From: Clostridiales bacterium | GTDB taxonomy: Bacteria > Bacillota > Clostridia > Oscillospirales > Ruminococcaceae | Direction of reading: 5' to 3' | Assembly: GCA_012523875.1 (NCBI GenBank) | Contig: JAAYSW010000046.1 | Coordinates: forward strand, 1 to 9,250 | DNA: 9,250 bases | Shown here: one piece after another, positions 6,503 through 9,250 of the stretch | Numbering within the stretch: the stretch's first letter is position 1 | Layout of the letters: every line of letters starts with the position of its first letter | Position numbers and translations under genes: made by a program | Notes under the pieces: generated by a model | Told to the model about the DNA's origin: nothing | Seen by the model: the letters and a program-made list of their open reading frames with translations, nothing else | Database searches by the model: none

Positions 6503-7366
6503 ATGCAATCTATACGTAAGAGAAATCTAATAATGGTTTTGTTTGCAGTTTTAGTAATTTTTATTACAGCAAATAAGCCGAAAGTGGAATCTAAAAATGA
6601 CATTATAAATTATGTGGCTCTTGGCGACAGCATTGCAGCAGGGTATGGACTTGCAGATGATGAAAATAACTACGTTGACCTGATTGGTGAGGATTTAGGA
6701 GCAAGAACAACAAACCTAGCTGTAAGTGGTATGACAAGCATAGAACTAATGGAGATGTTATCATCGGGGGAATATGATGATGTGATTTCACAAGCAGATG
6801 TAATTACAATAAGTATAGGTTCAAATGATTTATTACAGCCTTTCATTAATAGGGTAATAAAAGCCTTTGGTATTGAAGATGTAGGGGATATTAATAATAC
6901 TGTAATTTCAGAGTTAAAAAGAAAATACAAGGACGATCCATTTACACTCATACCAGTAATAGCTGAACTTAATAGCCAAATTGTTAATAATGAAGAGTTG
7001 TATGCAATATGCAAAAACTTTGAAATTAATATTTTTCCACAGATTATAACATTGATAAAAGAGAAAAATGAAAATGCACAAATCATAGTGAATAATATTT
7101 ATAATCCTTATTATAATGTGTCGATTTATGGTGTTTATGATTTAGGTAAAATCGCTGATAGCTATATAGGTAAGATTAATATGGCTTTTATTGATTCTAT
7201 AAATTATAATTGCATTGATATATACGATGTATTTAGGGAAGAGGGGCTAACAAACTCTAATATTGATTTTTGGAATTTAGAATCACTTAATTTTGACCCT
7301 CACCCGAATAAGGATGGGCATATGATGATTTTTAGTGCAATTAATTCAAAGATAAATGTGAGCTAA
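6503..7366 (+). CDS. Secreted or membrane-anchored SGNH/GDSL hydrolase
   Basis: A 287-residue protein with an N-terminal signal peptide or anchor: basic MQSIRKR, then a hydrophobic stretch at about 8-23, and no lipobox Cys. The rest is an SGNH hydrolase, acting outside the membrane on an ester or similar bond; the substrate is unknown. Block I is YVALGDSIAAGYG with nucleophile Ser43. Block II is NLAVSGMTS with oxyanion-hole Gly76. Block III is SIGSND with Asn108. Block V is FDPHPNKDGH with His267 and Asp265. A helical stretch of about 60 residues after block III may form a lid. The D and H are separated by one residue, not the classic two. The ATG at 6503 follows a GGGGGG run (6493-6498); TTG 6491 is a less likely start. 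It lies 38 nt after fliJ and 72 nt before the fliK-like gene, a slot where a MotE-like gene or fliK itself is usual. It is not a known core flagellar part. Likely substrates by inference are acyl groups on peptidoglycan or on flagellar glycans. Confidence 0.85.
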   Translation: MQSIRKRNLIMVLFAVLVIFITANKPKVESKNDIINYVALGDSIAAGYGLADDENNYVDLIGEDLGARTTNLAVSGMTSIELMEMLSSGEYDDVISQADVITISIGSNDLLQPFINRVIKAFGIEDVGDINNTVISELKRKYKDDPFTLIPVIAELNSQIVNNEELYAICKNFEINIFPQIITLIKEKNENAQIIVNNIYNPYYNVSIYGVYDLGKIADSYIGKINMAFIDSINYNCIDIYDVFREEGLTNSNIDFWNLESLNFDPHPNKDGHMMIFSAINSKINVS

Positions 7367-7380
7367 GGCTATTATAATGC

Positions 7381-7406
7381 GTAATTCCAGTCATTGACTG
7401 GATTAC
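7381..7406 (+). other. RNA hairpin candidate before the fliK-like gene
   Basis: CCAGTC (7387-7392) and GACTGG (7396-7401) pair around a 3-nt loop. The outer arms GTAAT (7381-7385) and ATTAC (7402-7406) also pair, with one bulged T at 7386, for 11 base pairs in all. No run of T follows, so it is not a standard intrinsic terminator. It lies 32 nt before the start codon at 7439 and leaves the ribosome site free. It may act as a processing or stability structure, or as a partial attenuator. Confidence 0.55.
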
Positions 7407-7425
7407 ATAAATACTAATTGTGAAG

Positions 7426-7433
7426 GGAGGTGA
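7426..7433 (+). promoter_or_regulatory. Strong ribosome binding site of the fliK-like gene
   Basis: GGAGGTGA is an almost full match to the 16S rRNA 3' end and ends 5 nt before ATG 7439. An out-of-frame ATG at 7435 sits only 1 nt after it and leads to a stop after 16 codons. This decides the start at 7439. Confidence 0.85.
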
Positions 7434-7438
7434 GATGG

Positions 7439-9250
7439 ATGAATATAGAAGCCGTGATGATGGACACGGTGATAGCTACAGATAATAATACAGTTGTTCT
7501 TGGTGGGAAAGAAGTTGGTACTGGAGAATTTCTTGAAGTGATGAGCCAACTTTTGGGTGATGTTAATCCTGAGAATCTTATTAATAACCGAAAAAAAGAA
7601 GTTCCTTTGGAAGTATTAGAGCAAGCATCAGCAATGTTAAATCAAAATTCAATATCGACAAATCCGTTTACAAGGTTTAATAATGTTGAGAATATGAAAG
7701 ATTTAAGCATGGCAATGGGTATAGATAATGATAAACTAGACCCCACTACATATAAGATTAACTTGCTAGATATGGATGCCGAACTTGATACTTTAACTGC
7801 TACTAGAAACACTCCAAGGGAGGGCATTATACTAAGTGGTAATCAATCAATAAATGATACTGAAGTAAAACCACAAAAATTACATAAAGTATCAGAAAAT
7901 GATGAGCTAATTAAAAGTAATGGTAAGCCCTTAAATATTGGAGAGCAGGAAATTCAAAATAAAACCCTTATTGATAATAGTTCAATGGAATTAGATTTGC
8001 AGAAACAAGCAAATAATATTAAAAGAGCAGAAAATAAAAGTTTTGAGTTAGAGAACGGATTAGTGGAAACCGTAAGTAATTATGAGAATATACAAAACCC
8101 TAGGATAATTCATAGAGCTGAAAATGAAATTGATATTTTGAAATCGGCTATTATTCTGGAAGGTTTGGAAACTGTAAAAGATAATGTAGCGAATCAACCA
8201 CGAGGTTTTGTGCAAGAAGCAAATATCAAATCAAATGAAATTAGCCCTAATAAGACAATAAATGATAATAGTGAATTAGAATCTACTAGAGCTTCAATAC
8301 ATCAGGTGGTAGAAGATATTAAAACAACTGAAACACATCAAGCAATAAGTTCAATAAAACCATTTAGCATGGAACAGAAAGATGATATAAGCCTAGTAAA
8401 ACCACTTGGCATAGAACAAGAAGTTGATATAAGCCTAGTAAAACCATTTGGTATAGAACAAAAAGTTGAGATAAATTCATTAGATGGCTTTGAAGCTAAG
8501 GATTTAGTGAATTTAAATAACAATTTTGTAAATAAGGAACAAAAAAAGATTCGTTCAGAAGAAATTTTAGGGCAATCAATAGGAAAAAACATAAAAACCG
8601 ATAGTCACAAGGCACAAAGCATTGGAGAAATGGTTCAAAGCGGTAAAAGGGTAATATATCACGAAGAATTAGAAATAGTTCAAACTGACGGAGAAGTAGA
8701 AATCCAAAGGGAGCCAAAATCTTCACAAGATTTTGAAGTCAAAGATAATGTTCTAGAGCCTGATTTAGATGAATCGTTTTTGAGGTATGTGAATAACAGT
8801 GTAAATATACCAACAAAGCAAAATAATCCGCTTGATTATGGACAAGAACAAGCTGTTAACTTATCTTTAAACCCGAATATAGAACATGATAATAAAAATA
8901 ATTTTGATATGATTAATATCCATGAAAATACTGCAAATAAGGACATTAAAATTCTAACTTCCGAAAGTAAAGATGAAATATTGATACAAAAGGAAAGCAT
9001 AAATAAAGTACAAAACAATTTGGAAGCAGAAGATTTTGAATTAGATATTGTAGGTGAGAATAATCAGTCATTAATTACAAAACATGGGGATGAGGAAATC
9101 GAATTAAATGCTGAATCTAAACTTTACCATGCTATCAATTCAGTTAAAAAATCATTGAAGGATTATCGCAGTAAGGCAGAGGAGATTATTCATAATGTTG
9201 ATGAGTTGCAGAAAAACTCTAGCAATATTCAATTTGAAAATATTCAAAAG
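7439..9250 (+). CDS. fliK: Probable flagellar hook-length control protein FliK, N-terminal part
   Basis: The frame is open from ATG 7439 to the right edge, 604 codons without a stop; the 3' end is outside. The protein begins NIEAVMMDTVIATDNNTVVL and has a short hydrophobic-helix segment FLEVMSQLLGD (about 31-41) like the start of many FliK proteins. After that it is rich in Asn, Glu, Lys, Ser, Ile and Gln, with no Cys or Trp that I could find. No signal peptide, membrane segment or enzyme motif is visible. This is the composition of an unfolded type III export substrate. A 14-residue unit is repeated three times at 303-344. FliK is an exported ruler that stops hook growth and switches export to filament subunits through its C-terminal domain binding FlhB. 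That diagnostic C-terminal domain would lie beyond the window, so the name rests on composition, length and operon position. It could instead be an unrelated disordered exported protein. Confidence 0.6.
   Translation, partial: MNIEAVMMDTVIATDNNTVVLGGKEVGTGEFLEVMSQLLGDVNPENLINNRKKEVPLEVLEQASAMLNQNSISTNPFTRFNNVENMKDLSMAMGIDNDKLDPTTYKINLLDMDAELDTLTATRNTPREGIILSGNQSINDTEVKPQKLHKVSENDELIKSNGKPLNIGEQEIQNKTLIDNSSMELDLQKQANNIKRAENKSFELENGLVETVSNYENIQNPRIIHRAENEIDILKSAIILEGLETVKDNVANQPRGFVQEANIKSNEISPNKTINDNSELESTRASIHQVVEDIKTTETHQAISSIKPFSMEQKDDISLVKPLGIEQEVDISLVKPFGIEQKVEINSLDGFEAKDLVNLNNNFVNKEQKKIRSEEILGQSIGKNIKTDSHKAQSIGEMVQSGKRVIYHEELEIVQTDGEVEIQREPKSSQDFEVKDNVLEPDLDESFLRYVNNSVNIPTKQNNPLDYGQEQAVNLSLNPNIEHDNKNNFDMINIHENTANKDIKILTSESKDEILIQKESINKVQNNLEAEDFELDIVGENNQSLITKHGDEEIELNAESKLYHAINSVKKSLKDYRSKAEEIIHNVDELQKNSSNIQFENIQK
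8345..8470 (+). repeat. Three tandem copies of a 42-bp, 14-residue unit
   Basis: Units run 8345-8386, 8387-8428 and 8429-8470, in frame with the fliK-like gene (residues 303-316, 317-330, 331-344). The residue pattern is I-S-x-(I/V)-K-P-(F/L)-(S/G)-(M/I)-E-Q-(K/E)-x-(D/E). The second and third copies differ at 4 of 42 bases, the first and second at about 10, which suggests one older and one recent duplication. The sequence after the third copy (INSLDGFEA) shows at most a weak fourth copy. Confidence 0.9.

Noticed and set aside
6670..7086. Minus-strand open frame of 138 codons inside the SGNH hydrolase gene
   Set aside because: It lies wholly opposite a clear enzyme gene with all catalytic blocks on the + strand, and its composition has no recognisable domain.
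7373..7378. Perfect TATAAT before the fliK-like gene, considered as a promoter -10 box
   Set aside because: No -35-like hexamer is present at 16-18 nt upstream and no TGn extension precedes it. The hexamer is expected by chance in AT-rich spacer. A start-site map could reopen this.
7394..7399. TTGACT as a -35 box
   Set aside because: It is part of the hairpin loop and right arm, and the sequence 17 nt downstream (ATTGTG) is not a -10 box.
7381..7410. Intrinsic terminator after the hydrolase
   Set aside because: The stem is convincing but is followed by ATAAATACTAATTG, not a T run, so standard Rho-independent termination is not supported.
8338..8592. Minus-strand open frame with a repeated CSMPSGFTRLIS-like peptide
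   Set aside because: The peptide repeat is only the antisense reading of the 42-bp repeats in the fliK-like gene. The frame has no supporting ribosome site or family resemblance.
1..9250. Mobile element, CRISPR array, phage gene or recent gene transfer
   Set aside because: All genes are co-directional flagellar genes of similar base composition plus one co-directional hydrolase. No terminal inverted repeats, direct-repeat arrays, integrase or transposase motifs were found.

Overview
The window is an AT-rich stretch (by eye about one third G+C) from the flagellar basal-body operon of a Gram-positive bacterium. The gene order flgB-flgC-fliE-fliF-fliG-fliH-fliI-fliJ, all on the + strand with GGAGG-type ribosome binding sites, is typical of Firmicutes. 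The low G+C, the compact FliE and FliJ, and the FliH and FliF tails suggest Clostridia, perhaps a Lachnospiraceae-like lineage. I cannot name a genus from sequence alone.

Layout. Positions 1-222 hold the C-terminal end of a FlgB-like rod protein. Complete flgC (235-657), fliE (779-1102), fliF (1164-2771), fliG (2771-3784), fliH (3777-4613), fliI (4603-5928) and fliJ (6012-6464) follow. A secreted or membrane-anchored SGNH/GDSL hydrolase (6503-7366) comes next. From 7439 to the right edge runs a very long, polar, apparently disordered reading frame that occupies the fliK (hook-length control) slot; its 3' end is outside the window. No strand change, tRNA, rRNA, mobile element, CRISPR array or convincing intrinsic terminator was seen. 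The operon very likely enters from the left and leaves on the right.

How the genes work together. FliF forms the MS ring in the membrane, FliE joins it to the rod, and FlgB and FlgC are proximal rod subunits. FliG is the rotor protein on the cytoplasmic face of FliF. FliH, FliI and FliJ form the ATPase complex that feeds substrates to the flagellar type III export gate. FliK would be an exported ruler that sets hook length and triggers the switch to filament export. fliF-fliG-fliH-fliI are overlapped (1, 8 and 11 nt), which suggests translational coupling; gaps elsewhere are 12 to 121 nt.

The most unusual parts are the SGNH hydrolase placed between fliJ and the fliK-like gene, a G/C-containing hairpin in the gap after it, and a threefold 14-residue tandem repeat inside the fliK-like protein. 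Smaller oddities are residue changes in the FliG torque helix and the FliF C-terminal FliG-binding tail.
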